Source of the DNA: Phocaeicola_A sp964444735
GTDB lineage: Bacteria; Bacteroidota; Bacteroidia; Bacteroidales; Bacteroidaceae
Direction of reading: 5' to 3'
Assembly (NCBI GenBank): GCA_964444735.1
Contig: CAYUIJ010000060.1
Span: 1-15,430, forward strand
Length of the DNA stretch: 15,430 nt
Shown: positions 1 to 6,658 of the stretch, in pieces
Position numbering within the stretch: position 1 is the first letter of the stretch
How the letters are laid out: each line of letters begins with the position of its first letter
Notes under the pieces: model-generated
The model's input: the letters and a program-made list of their open reading frames with translations, nothing else
Told to the model about the DNA's origin: nothing
Database searches by the model: none
Made by a program: the position numbers and the translations under genes

Positions 1-145
1 CAACAGGTGCTATGGTTGAGCAGGATGATAACTTTATTACGGGAAAGGACCGGGAGCTGCATTTGACTTTGCATCGGCTATTGTGGCAAAATTTGCCGGA
101 AACGCAAAAGTAGAAGAAGTTAGAGCCGGAATGTTACTGAAATGA
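1..145 (+). pseudogene. 3' end of a DJ-1/PfpI (ThiJ/YajL-like) family gene, frameshifted
   Basis: Seen: from base 3 the frame reads TGAMVEQDDNFITGK. After base 47-48 the sense continues only in the frame starting at base 2, as PGAAFDFASAIVAKF, then AGNAKVEEVRAGMLLK and TGA at 143-145. This is the typical C-terminal end of DJ-1/PfpI proteins (an ITGKGPGAA-like segment, then a helix, then RAGMLL). One G appears to be missing in the AAAGG-ACC tract at 44-51; without it the product would stop at the TAG at 111-113. DJ-1 family members include deglycase or chaperone-like proteins with a nucleophile-elbow cysteine, which lies outside the window. The stop overlaps the ispD start (ATGA), so it is probably the upstream gene of the ispD-recG operon. 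The frameshift may be real or a sequencing error; only the last 48 or so codons are visible. Confidence 0.7.
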
Positions 146-804
146 GAAAGTTTATTATCATAGTGGCCGGAGGAAAAGGATTGCGCATGGGAACGGATAT
201 TCCCAAACAGTTTCTTCCGATAGGAGGCAGGCCTGTGCTCATGCATACGCTGGAAACCTTTTATCGCTATGATAAGGATATTAAGATGATTGCGGTATTG
301 CCCGAAAGCCAACAGACGTATTGGAACGAGCTGTGTCATAATCATCATTTTATGTTGCCCCATAAGGTAGCCTGTGGAGGAGAAACGCGATTTCATTCTG
401 TAAAGAACGGGCTGGCACTAGTGGATGATGAGAACGGGCTGGTGGGAGTACACGATGGTGTACGCCCGTTTGTGTCAGAGCAGGTGATTGATACCTGTTA
501 CCGAGAGGCGGAAAAGTGTGGAGCCGTGATTCCGGTTATTGACGTAGTGGAAACGGTGCGATATATGCAAGACAATGAAAACCATACGGTAAACCGTTCG
601 GAATATAAACTGGTTCAGACTCCTCAGGTCTTTTCGGTGCAACTTTTGAAGAAAGCATATATGCAGTCCTATTGTGATGCCTTTACCGATGATGCATCGG
701 TGGTAGAAGCCTTAGGCGAAAAGGTTTTTCTGGTAGCGGGTAACCGTGAAAATATAAAGATAACGACTCCTTTTGACATGAAAATAGCAAATACACTGAT
801 TTGA
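142..804 (+). CDS. ispD: 2-C-methyl-D-erythritol 4-phosphate cytidylyltransferase
   Basis: IspD transfers CMP from CTP to methylerythritol 4-phosphate, giving CDP-ME, the third step of the cytosolic MEP isoprenoid pathway. Seen: a full-length 220-residue protein. Residues 8-17 form the CTP-binding loop VAGGKGLRMG, with Arg15 and then Lys22 in PKQF. The family signature HDGVRPF is at 104-110 (Asp105). ETVR at 137-140 and QTPQVF at 159-164 follow. TDDASVVE is at 182-189 and the substrate lysine lies in NIKITTP at 204-210. The start ATG overlaps the TGA of the DJ-1 gene, and the 3' end overlaps recG by one base, so translational coupling in one operon is likely. No recognisable Shine-Dalgarno, as usual in Bacteroidetes. 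Nothing is missing. Confidence 0.95.
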   Translation: MRKFIIIVAGGKGLRMGTDIPKQFLPIGGRPVLMHTLETFYRYDKDIKMIAVLPESQQTYWNELCHNHHFMLPHKVACGGETRFHSVKNGLALVDDENGLVGVHDGVRPFVSEQVIDTCYREAEKCGAVIPVIDVVETVRYMQDNENHTVNRSEYKLVQTPQVFSVQLLKKAYMQSYCDAFTDDASVVEALGEKVFLVAGNRENIKITTPFDMKIANTLI

Positions 805-2900
805 TGTTCGACCTGACAACCAGAAATATCATGTATTTGCCTGGCGTAGGTTCCCAGCGTGCTACGGTTCTTAACAAGGAACTGTCAATCTATTCGTTGC
901 ACGATTTGCTGTATTATTTTCCTTATAAGTATGTTGACCGGAGTCATCTTTATCATGTGGAGGATATTGACGGAAACATGCCTTATATCCAGTTGAAAGG
1001 AGAGATTCTGAGTTTCGATACTCTTGGCGAAGGGCACCGACATCGCCTGATCGCTCATTTTTCCGATGGTACGGGTGTGATAGACCTTGTATGGTTTCAG
1101 GGAATAAAATACTTGCTTGACAGATACAAGCCTCACACCGAATATATTGTGTTTGGGAAGCCTACAATATTCAACGGGCGCATCAATGTGATCCACCCGG
1201 ATATTGACCCTGTAAATGAGCTCGTACTCACCAGTATGGGCATGCAACCCTATTACAATACGACTGAACATATGAAAAAGAGGGGAATGAACTCGCATGT
1301 CATGGAAAAACTGACAAAGAATCTGCTGGCATTCCTTAAAGAACCTGTTCCCGAAACGTTGCCGCAATGGCTGGTCGAAAAAAATCATCTGATGTCGCTT
1401 GATGAGGCTTTGCGCAACATTCATTATCCCGCTAATCCCGATTTGTTGCGAAAGGCCCAATACCGGCTGAAGTTTGAAGAGCTTTTCTATGTGCAGCTGA
1501 ATATATTGCGTTACAGCAAAGACCGTCAGCGCAAATACAGAGGATTTGTCTTTGAAAAGGTTGGCGAAATCTTCAATACGTTTTACAGTAAGAACCTGCT
1601 ATTCCCTTTGACCAATGCACAGAAAAGGGTGATTAAGGAAATACGCAAGGACATGGGAAGTGGGCGGCAGATGAACCGTCTGTTACAAGGCGATGTTGGA
1701 AGCGGAAAGACATTGGTGGCGTTAATGTGTATTCTGATAGCACTTGACAACAAATTTCAGGCATGTCTGATGGCACCGACAGAAATTCTGGCGACACAGC
1801 ATTATGAAACCATAAAAGCGTTTCTGAAAGACTTGCCTGTACGTGTAGAACTGCTGACAGGTTCCGTAAAGGGAAAGAAACGCAAGGAAATCTTAACCGG
1901 ACTGACGCTGGGTAAGGTTGATTTGCTGATTGGAACCCATGCCGTGCTTGAAGAGACAGTAACTTTTTCTTCTTTGGGAATGGTAATCATTGACGAACAG
2001 CATCGTTTTGGGGTGGCGCAACGGGCCAAGATGTGGTCCAAAAACGTATGTCCTCCTCATGTGCTGGTAATGACTGCGACTCCCATTCCACGTACGCTGG
2101 CCATGACCATGTATGGCGATTTGGATGTGTCTGTCATAGACGAATTGCCTCCTGGAAGGAAACCCGTTCAAACCATTCATCAGTTTGACAACCGGAGAGC
2201 TTCCATGTATGACTTTATCAGAAAACAGATAGAAGCGGGCCGGCAGGTCTATATTGTTTATCCGCTGATACAGGAAAGTGAAAAGACGGATCTCAAGAAT
2301 CTGGAAGATGGATACGGACATATATGTGATGAGTTTCCCCAATACAAGGTGAGCAAAGTGCATGGCAAGATGAAACCGGCCGAGAAAGATACCGAAATGC
2401 AGCGTTTTATGTCGGGAGAAACAAAGATAATGGTAGCCACAACCGTTATAGAAGTGGGAGTGAATGTGCCCAACGCATCGGTTATGGTAATAGAAAACGC
2501 CGAACGTTTCGGACTGTCACAGTTGCATCAGTTGCGTGGAAGAGTCGGACGTGGATCCGACCAGTCTTATTGTATTCTGGTGACAGGGTATAAGCTTACG
2601 GAAGAAACACGCAAAAGACTGGAAATCATGGTTCGTTCGAACGATGGCTTTGAAATAGCAGAGGCCGATTTGAAACTGCGTGGACCGGGCGATTTGGAAG
2701 GAACCCAGCAAAGCGGCATCGCCTTTGATTTGAAAATAGCGAATCTGGCACGTGACGGACAACTGCTACAGTTGGTTCGTGATGTGGCACAAGCCATCGT
2801 GAATGATGACCCTGAAGAAAAACGTCCGGAAAATGTCATTTTGTGGAATCAGTTAAGAGCTTTGAGAAAGACCAATGTGAATTGGGCTGCTATTTCTTAA
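804..2900 (+). CDS. recG: ATP-dependent DNA helicase RecG
   Basis: RecG is a superfamily 2 helicase that remodels stalled replication forks and Holliday junctions. Seen: 698 residues from the ATG at 804, the usual RecG size. The N-terminal part holds the PGVG HhH-like segment near residue 11 and the wedge/OB region, roughly 60-150 (IQLKGEIL, then HFSDGTGVIDLVWF). Helicase motif I is GDVGSGKT at 296-303, motif II is DEQH at 397-400, and motif III is TATPIPRT a little downstream. HGKMKP, EVGVNVPNA and QLRGRVGRG (motif VI) follow, then the RecG C-terminal LRGPGDLEGTQQSG. A TTG at 801 is in frame, but the ATG at 804, sharing one base with the ispD stop, fits the family N-terminus (MFDL). Probably the last gene of the DJ-1-ispD-recG operon; no convincing terminator was seen just after it. 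Confidence 0.96.
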   Translation: MFDLTTRNIMYLPGVGSQRATVLNKELSIYSLHDLLYYFPYKYVDRSHLYHVEDIDGNMPYIQLKGEILSFDTLGEGHRHRLIAHFSDGTGVIDLVWFQGIKYLLDRYKPHTEYIVFGKPTIFNGRINVIHPDIDPVNELVLTSMGMQPYYNTTEHMKKRGMNSHVMEKLTKNLLAFLKEPVPETLPQWLVEKNHLMSLDEALRNIHYPANPDLLRKAQYRLKFEELFYVQLNILRYSKDRQRKYRGFVFEKVGEIFNTFYSKNLLFPLTNAQKRVIKEIRKDMGSGRQMNRLLQGDVGSGKTLVALMCILIALDNKFQACLMAPTEILATQHYETIKAFLKDLPVRVELLTGSVKGKKRKEILTGLTLGKVDLLIGTHAVLEETVTFSSLGMVIIDEQHRFGVAQRAKMWSKNVCPPHVLVMTATPIPRTLAMTMYGDLDVSVIDELPPGRKPVQTIHQFDNRRASMYDFIRKQIEAGRQVYIVYPLIQESEKTDLKNLEDGYGHICDEFPQYKVSKVHGKMKPAEKDTEMQRFMSGETKIMVATTVIEVGVNVPNASVMVIENAERFGLSQLHQLRGRVGRGSDQSYCILVTGYKLTEETRKRLEIMVRSNDGFEIAEADLKLRGPGDLEGTQQSGIAFDLKIANLARDGQLLQLVRDVAQAIVNDDPEEKRPENVILWNQLRALRKTNVNWAAIS

Positions 2901-2945
2901 AGCACAAATCCTTGTACTGCTCTTCTTGAAATTCCGTTGTTGCTG

Positions 2946-3242
2946 TTAGGAAAGGGCCGTATTATTCTTTATGCATTGTTTATTGATGGTATATATCAGT
3001 TTTCCCCGATACGCATAAGTTGTATCAGGCCGTTGTTTAATATGTTTACACAGGACTGAAGGTTTATCCTTAACCAACCTGAGAATAAATTCTTGCCCGG
3101 GTGTCAGTGACTTGTGAGATCGGCTTTTTCCGAATAGTTTTCAAGTGTAATTGCATGGTAATGAATCAGACTCAGGAAACAGCGATCTGCATCGTGTCTT
3201 TTTTTGCTGTTTAGAGGTTTAATTATATTATTTTGATTTCAT
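2946..3242 (-). other. Possible decayed small reading frame, unidentified
   Basis: Seen on the minus strand: an ATG whose first base is 3242 is followed, after a possible frame slip, by an open stretch reading KPLNSKKRHDADRCFLSLI, then HYHAITLENYSEKADLTSH. At a stop near 3110 a second frame takes over, SLTPGQEFILRLVKDKPS, then VLCKHIKQRPDTTYAYRGK, ending at TAA 2946-2948. Together they could encode about 100 residues if two single-base slips are corrected. I do not recognise the family. Open runs of about 60 codons occur by chance in AT-rich DNA, so this is weak. The rest of 2901-3260 shows nothing else I can support. Confidence 0.2.
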
Positions 3243-3268
3243 AAAGTTAAAAATGTTAAGAACTCTAA

Positions 3269-3286
3269 CTTTTTTTCCAAAAAAAG
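3269..3286. repeat. Perfect A/T-tract palindrome
   Basis: Seen: C followed by seven T, then CC, then seven A and G, a perfect inverted repeat with a two-base centre. It sits about 35-50 bases upstream of the TATCTTTG box at 3319. Phased A/T tracts like this bend DNA and can act as an upstream promoter element; it could also be a weak factor-independent terminator element for either strand. Function is inferred only. Confidence 0.45.
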
Positions 3287-3318
3287 CGGCGGATTCTACG
3301 ATTTTAAAAAATAAAATT

Positions 3319-3326
3319 TATCTTTG
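3319..3326 (+). promoter_or_regulatory. Bacteroides-type -7 box (TATCTTTG)
   Basis: Seen: an exact match to TAnnTTTG, preceded by a very A/T-rich stretch (3301-3320) and the T7/A7 palindrome at 3269-3286. No TTTG -33 box is present at the usual 19-21 base spacing. Transcription would start near 3333 and run toward the RNA candidate and the M23 peptidase. A 7-bp hairpin with a 5-nt loop (3367-3385) lies just downstream. Confidence 0.4.
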
Positions 3327-3445
3327 GAAGGATTTTGATTTTATTTAGTATGAACGTTTAATAGCATGATTTTTATGGAAAATCACTTGTCGGTCTGAAA
3401 ACTTGTACATTACAAAAGGATATGGCGGATGAAATAACCATTTGT

Positions 3446-3475
3446 TTTGAACATAAGGCATAAGGCTTACGTTTG
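3446..3475 (+). promoter_or_regulatory. Bacteroides-type promoter, TTTG-N18-TACGTTTG
   Basis: Seen: TTTG at 3446-3449, 18 bases, then TACGTTTG at 3468-3475, an exact -7 match with a near-consensus -33 spacing (19-21 usual). Predicted start is near 3482. It is placed to drive the structured RNA candidate and/or a long leader of the M23 peptidase gene at 3776. Confidence 0.45.
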
Positions 3476-3481
3476 ACCGGC

Positions 3482-3714
3482 ATGAAAAGATGCGACTGAA
3501 CGAAAATACTAAAACGAAATACTATGCACACTAAGTGCAAAACCGTTTTTCAGCGTGTGAAAATTCTATGGGGGATCGTGTGATGCACTCCCCGGACAAT
3601 TCCGGGTGATTGCAGCATGAGTTTTCAGGAAGACATAGTCCACACCCTCAAGACTTTGTTGAAAATGCGGCGGGTGAATTAAACTGTTTTTTAAACCAGA
3701 AGAAATCTTCGGTT
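3482..3714 (+). ncRNA. Candidate structured RNA or long structured 5' leader
   Basis: Seen: nested complementary segments forming a rod. Outer helix: CCG 3543-3545 with CGG 3668-3670 and TTTTCAGC 3547-3554 with GTTGAAAA 3658-3665 (one G-U). Next: GTGTG 3555-3559 with CACAC 3641-3645. Then AAAATTC 3560-3566 with GAGTTTT 3619-3625 (one G-U). The 3' side carries two unpaired internal loops (3626-3640 and 3646-3657). The apex holds two hairpins that compete for 3591-3593: GGGGA/TCCCC (3571-3575 with 3589-3593) and CCCGGA/TCCGGG (3591-3596 with 3601-3606). Flanking hairpins are TGCAC/GTGCA just upstream of 3541 and AACC-GAAG/CTTC-GGTT at 3694-3714. A promoter sits at 3446-3475. Length and rod shape with asymmetric bubbles recall 6S RNA, but I see no diagnostic sequence for 6S, RNase P, tmRNA or SRP RNA. 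Ends are estimates. It could instead be a regulatory leader of the peptidase gene or chance folding. Confidence 0.35.
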
Positions 3715-3775
3715 ACAAGCAGGCTGGATTAGTATCTGTATGCAAACGATGAGTTCTAAAGAATGTTCTTATGAG

Positions 3776-4648
3776 ATGATTTTTAAAGGTATTCGAACTA
3801 TTGCAGTTGCCGTATTGGCAATGGTAGGTATGAACGCCTACTCTCAGGACTTGCTGGCAAGCCAGGCTCCTGTGGACAAAAAAATGAAAGCGATTGATTC
3901 GGTAGCATTACAGCACCAGATCCAGAAAGAAAAAATGGAGTATCCGGGTTTTGCATTATATCCCAGTTGGATTACAGATCATGTGCATGTATACAAAGAT
4001 GTAACCTTTCCCGATTCTTTCACCATTGATTTGAAAGGGTTCTGTATGCCTACTACTAATAATAAGATAACTTCTAATTATGGGCTTCGCCGCCGCCGTA
4101 TGCATAAGGGAATAGATATAAAGGTATATATCGGTGATACCATCCGTTCGGCTTTTGATGGGAAGGTGCGTGTGGTAGATTATGAGCGGCGCGGCTATGG
4201 GAAATATGTAGTGATACGTCATGACAACGGACTGGAAACCGTATACGGCCATCTTTCCAAACAACTGGTCGCAGTCAATCAGTATGTTAAAGCGGGTGAG
4301 GCGATAGGATTGGGTGGAAATACCGGTCGTTCCACGGGCTCGCATCTGCATTTTGAAACGCTCTTACTGGGAAAGGATATCAATCCTGCATTGATGTTTG
4401 ACTTCCCGAATCAGGATATTGTGACAGAAACATATACTTATTACAAATCTGGATTCAAGAACCCATCGCAGAAAAATGCTGCCTTGAACGGCAATACCGG
4501 AAGCGTGCGTTATTACCGGATTAAAAAAGGAGATACGCTGTCTAAGATTGCTTCGCGTCAAGGAGTGTCTGTTGACCGCTTGTGCAAACTTAACGGTATC
4601 ACAAAGAAAACAGTATTAAGAATAGGACAGGTGCTTCGCTTCTCATGA
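3776..4648 (+). CDS. Secreted M23 family peptidase with C-terminal LysM domain
   Basis: A probable murein endopeptidase or murein-binding activator acting in the periplasm. Seen (290 residues from 3776): signal peptide 1-23 (MIFKGIRTIAVAVLAMVG, then MNAYSQ). The LytM/M23 core is about 95-205: NYGLRRRRMHKGIDIK at 101-116 with His110 and Asp114 of the HxxxD zinc motif, GHL at 158-160, and SHLHFE at 189-194 with the HxH motif. PALMFDFP follows at 204-211. A LysM domain spans about 246-288 (YRIKKGDTLSKIASRQGVS, then LCKLNGI, then LRIGQVL), which binds glycan chains. All zinc-site residues are present, so an active enzyme is plausible. An in-frame ATG at 3740 would add 12 residues including acidic ones before the signal peptide; 3776 gives a cleaner signal sequence. 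The next gene is 157 bases away behind a hairpin, so it looks monocistronic, with a leader possibly starting at 3333 or 3482. Confidence 0.88.
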   Translation: MIFKGIRTIAVAVLAMVGMNAYSQDLLASQAPVDKKMKAIDSVALQHQIQKEKMEYPGFALYPSWITDHVHVYKDVTFPDSFTIDLKGFCMPTTNNKITSNYGLRRRRMHKGIDIKVYIGDTIRSAFDGKVRVVDYERRGYGKYVVIRHDNGLETVYGHLSKQLVAVNQYVKAGEAIGLGGNTGRSTGSHLHFETLLLGKDINPALMFDFPNQDIVTETYTYYKSGFKNPSQKNAALNGNTGSVRYYRIKKGDTLSKIASRQGVSVDRLCKLNGITKKTVLRIGQVLRFS

Positions 4649-4679
4649 TGGATAAATAAATGAACGAAGTTTGGGGGTG

Positions 4680-4746
4680 AACACGGATTATACGTAATCT
4701 GGCAGAGAATGTCGCAAGTCGTATCATCCGTGTTTAATTTGTTTCC
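4680..4746 (+). terminator. Long stem-loop, likely terminator of the M23 peptidase gene
   Basis: Seen: AACACGGAT 4680-4688 pairs with ATCCGTGTT 4726-4734, and ATACG 4690-4694 pairs with CGTAT 4720-4724, a 14-bp stem with one 1x1 mismatch and a 25-base loop. A T-rich stretch (TTTAATTTGTTT) starts at 4733. The position 32 bases after the stop fits a terminator, but the loop is longer than usual, so it may also be a processing or mRNA-stabilising element. Confidence 0.5.
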
Positions 4747-4776
4747 TCTTCTTATAATAGATCCTATCCTTTTTAG

Positions 4777-4784
4777 TATTTTTG
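4777..4784 (+). promoter_or_regulatory. Bacteroides-type -7 box (TATTTTTG) for the DUF1599 operon
   Basis: Seen: an exact TAnnTTTG match 21 bases before the ATG at 4806, giving a short leader. No TTTG at proper -33 spacing was found. It lies right after the 4680-4734 hairpin, as expected for the start of a new operon. Confidence 0.5.
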
Positions 4785-4805
4785 CACAGCATTTAGGCAG
4801 ATAGT

Positions 4806-5348
4806 ATGGAAGATACAGACAAACAGTTTGAGCAGATAATAACCTCATGTCGTGATTTGTTTTCAAAGAAACTGCACGATTATGGGGCTGCTTGGCGCAT
4901 AATGCGTCCCTCTTCGGTTACCGACCAGATATTTATCAAGGCAAACCGTATTCGCAGCATTGAGACAAAAGGCAATGCCATGGTCAATGAAACACCTCGT
5001 TCGGATTTTATCGGTATCGTTAATTACGGTATCATCGGATTGATTCAGTTGAAACTGGGATATGCCGATAAAGACGATTTGAGTGTAGAAAAGGCATTGG
5101 AATATTATGACAAGTATGCACATAAGGCTTTGGAATTGATGAAAGCCAAAAATCATGATTATGATGAGGCATGGCGCAATATGAGGATTTCTTCTTATAC
5201 AGACTTGATTTTGATGAAGATTTACAGGACTAAACAGATAGAGGCGCTTGCAGGGATTACAATTGCATCAGAAGGAATTGATGCTAATTACATGGATATG
5301 ATTAATTATGCAGTGTTTGGATTAATAAAGATTGACTTTGGAGAGTAA
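4806..5348 (+). CDS. DUF1599 (Nmad1-like) protein with two tandem repeats
   Basis: Function not known for certain. Seen: 180 residues built of two copies of one unit, about 16-84 and 108-177. The first reads KKLHDYGAAWRIMRPSSVTD, the second KAKNHDYDEAWRNMRISSYT. Both continue with a K-x2-(N/Y)R-x3-IE helix and end with a (D/N)(F/Y)xxxxNYxxxGLI segment. The shared residues HDY, AWR, R, K, R, E and NY would make a symmetric site. Established: this family is Pfam DUF1599, which I recall as nucleotide-modification-associated domain 1; single-repeat forms occur in phages. Inference: an all-helical fold, possibly acting on nucleotides. The start ATG follows a -7 box at 4777. The next gene starts inside its 3' end, so the two are translated together. 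Confidence 0.85.
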   Translation: MEDTDKQFEQIITSCRDLFSKKLHDYGAAWRIMRPSSVTDQIFIKANRIRSIETKGNAMVNETPRSDFIGIVNYGIIGLIQLKLGYADKDDLSVEKALEYYDKYAHKALELMKAKNHDYDEAWRNMRISSYTDLILMKIYRTKQIEALAGITIASEGIDANYMDMINYAVFGLIKIDFGE

Positions 5349-6630
5349 GACATTACATAGAGCGAATGTTGTCTGGACAAATTTCTGTCGGTTTGCATTA
5401 GGTATGGTTTTTATTTTTTCCGGTTTTGTAAAGGCCGATGATCCTTATGGAACCGTATACAAGATAGAAGACTATTTCTCGGCATTCGGATGGACCGATT
5501 ATATATTTTCGTTTGCTCCATCGCTCTTGTCATGCCTGATGGCAGTTGTCGAGTTTACGTTGGGAGTCTGTCTCTTTTTCGGCATTCGGATGAAATTGAC
5601 TTCAACAGCTACTGCATTGATAATGCTGCTGATGACACCTTTTACGCTTTATCTGGCATTGGCAAATCCGGTTTCTGAATGCGGATGTTTTGGCGATGCG
5701 ATAGTATTGACCAATTGGGAAACGTTCTGGAAGAACGTATTGCTGCTGTTCTTCGCGATTTGGCTCTATTTCAACAACTCGTTGATATTTCGTTTTATTA
5801 GTAAGAGAAATCAATGGCTGATATCTTTGTATGGCATTTTATACATCGTGTCTGTCATTGCTTATTGTATTATATATTTGCCGATATTTGATTTTCGCCC
5901 TTATTATGTCGGAGCAAACATCCGGCAGCAGATGGAAATCCCCGAAGGTGAGGAGCCGCCCGTATACGAAACCACTTTTATTATGGAGAAAAACGGAGTT
6001 CGTAAAGAATTTACGCTCGACAATTATCCCGACAGTACATGGGCTTTCATTGACAGCAAAACACATGTGAGGCAGAAAGGATACGTTCCACCCATTATTG
6101 ATTTTTCTTTGCACGTTTTTGATTCCGAAGAGGATGTTACCCAACAGATATTGGATGACAAGGGATATACATTTCTTCTGATTGCTCCATATCTGAATAT
6201 TGCAGATGACAGCTCTATCGATTTGATAAATGAGATATATGATTATAGCGTAGAAAACGGCTACCCGTTTTATTGCGTCACATCTTCTTCATCCGATGCG
6301 GATATCGAGCAGTGGAAAGATCGTACAGGAGCAGAGTATTCTTATCTTGTTGCCGATGATGTGATGCTGAAAACAATGGTACGTTCTAATCCAGGGCTGA
6401 TGTTGCTGAAAGAAGGCACCATTATAAACAAATGGAGTAACCGGAATCTTCCCGATGAATATGTATTAAGCGGAAGATTGGAAAATATACCATTGGGAGA
6501 GATTCAAACCATGCAGTTGAGTCAAAGAATATTAGGTGTATTCCTATGGTTTTTTGTACCTTTGGTTCTGTTTACGATGACTTGCAGTCTGTGTCGCTGG
6601 ATTCGTAGACGAATACAGGAAAGAACATGA
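5332..6630 (+). CDS. DoxX/MauE-like membrane protein with thioredoxin-like domain
   Basis: An integral membrane protein of a Bacteroidetes-conserved type; exact role unknown. Seen (432 residues): N-terminal membrane segments at about 20-36, 62-85, 90-112, 133-150 and 163-185, in the DoxX/MauE pattern. A CGCFG motif is at 117-121 (Cys117, Cys119). Residues about 250-380 look thioredoxin-like (PPIIDFSLHV, later GYTFLLIAPYL, then PGLMLL near 354), but there is no CxxC in that domain. A final membrane segment lies at 400-421, followed by a basic tail. Known: the CGCFG cysteines of MauE-like proteins suggest a thiol or quinone redox role; inference only here. The start is uncertain: TTG 5332 overlaps the upstream gene by 17 bases, TTG 5338 is also possible, and the first ATG (5404) would cut into the first helix. 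tpiA follows after 28 bases. Confidence 0.8.
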   Translation: MTLESKTLHRANVVWTNFCRFALGMVFIFSGFVKADDPYGTVYKIEDYFSAFGWTDYIFSFAPSLLSCLMAVVEFTLGVCLFFGIRMKLTSTATALIMLLMTPFTLYLALANPVSECGCFGDAIVLTNWETFWKNVLLLFFAIWLYFNNSLIFRFISKRNQWLISLYGILYIVSVIAYCIIYLPIFDFRPYYVGANIRQQMEIPEGEEPPVYETTFIMEKNGVRKEFTLDNYPDSTWAFIDSKTHVRQKGYVPPIIDFSLHVFDSEEDVTQQILDDKGYTFLLIAPYLNIADDSSIDLINEIYDYSVENGYPFYCVTSSSSDADIEQWKDRTGAEYSYLVADDVMLKTMVRSNPGLMLLKEGTIINKWSNRNLPDEYVLSGRLENIPLGEIQTMQLSQRILGVFLWFFVPLVLFTMTCSLCRWIRRRIQERT

Positions 6631-6658
6631 GATTTATTAATATATAAAACTAACTAAA

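Noticed and set aside
801..803. TTG start for recG
   Set aside because: The ATG at 804 gives the normal family N-terminus and the common one-base overlap with the ispD stop.
885..1460. Minus-strand 191-codon open frame
   Set aside because: Entirely antisense to the conserved N-terminal region of recG.
3423..3464. Short frame MADEITICFEHKA preceded by AAAAGGA
   Set aside because: Only 13 codons, the purine tract is too close to the ATG, and it overlaps the promoter candidate at 3446-3475.
3482..3714. Assignment of the structured region as RNase P RNA, tmRNA or SRP RNA
   Set aside because: The conserved sequences I know for these RNAs (for example the RNase P GAGGAAAGTCC block and the SRP tetraloop region) were looked for and not found.
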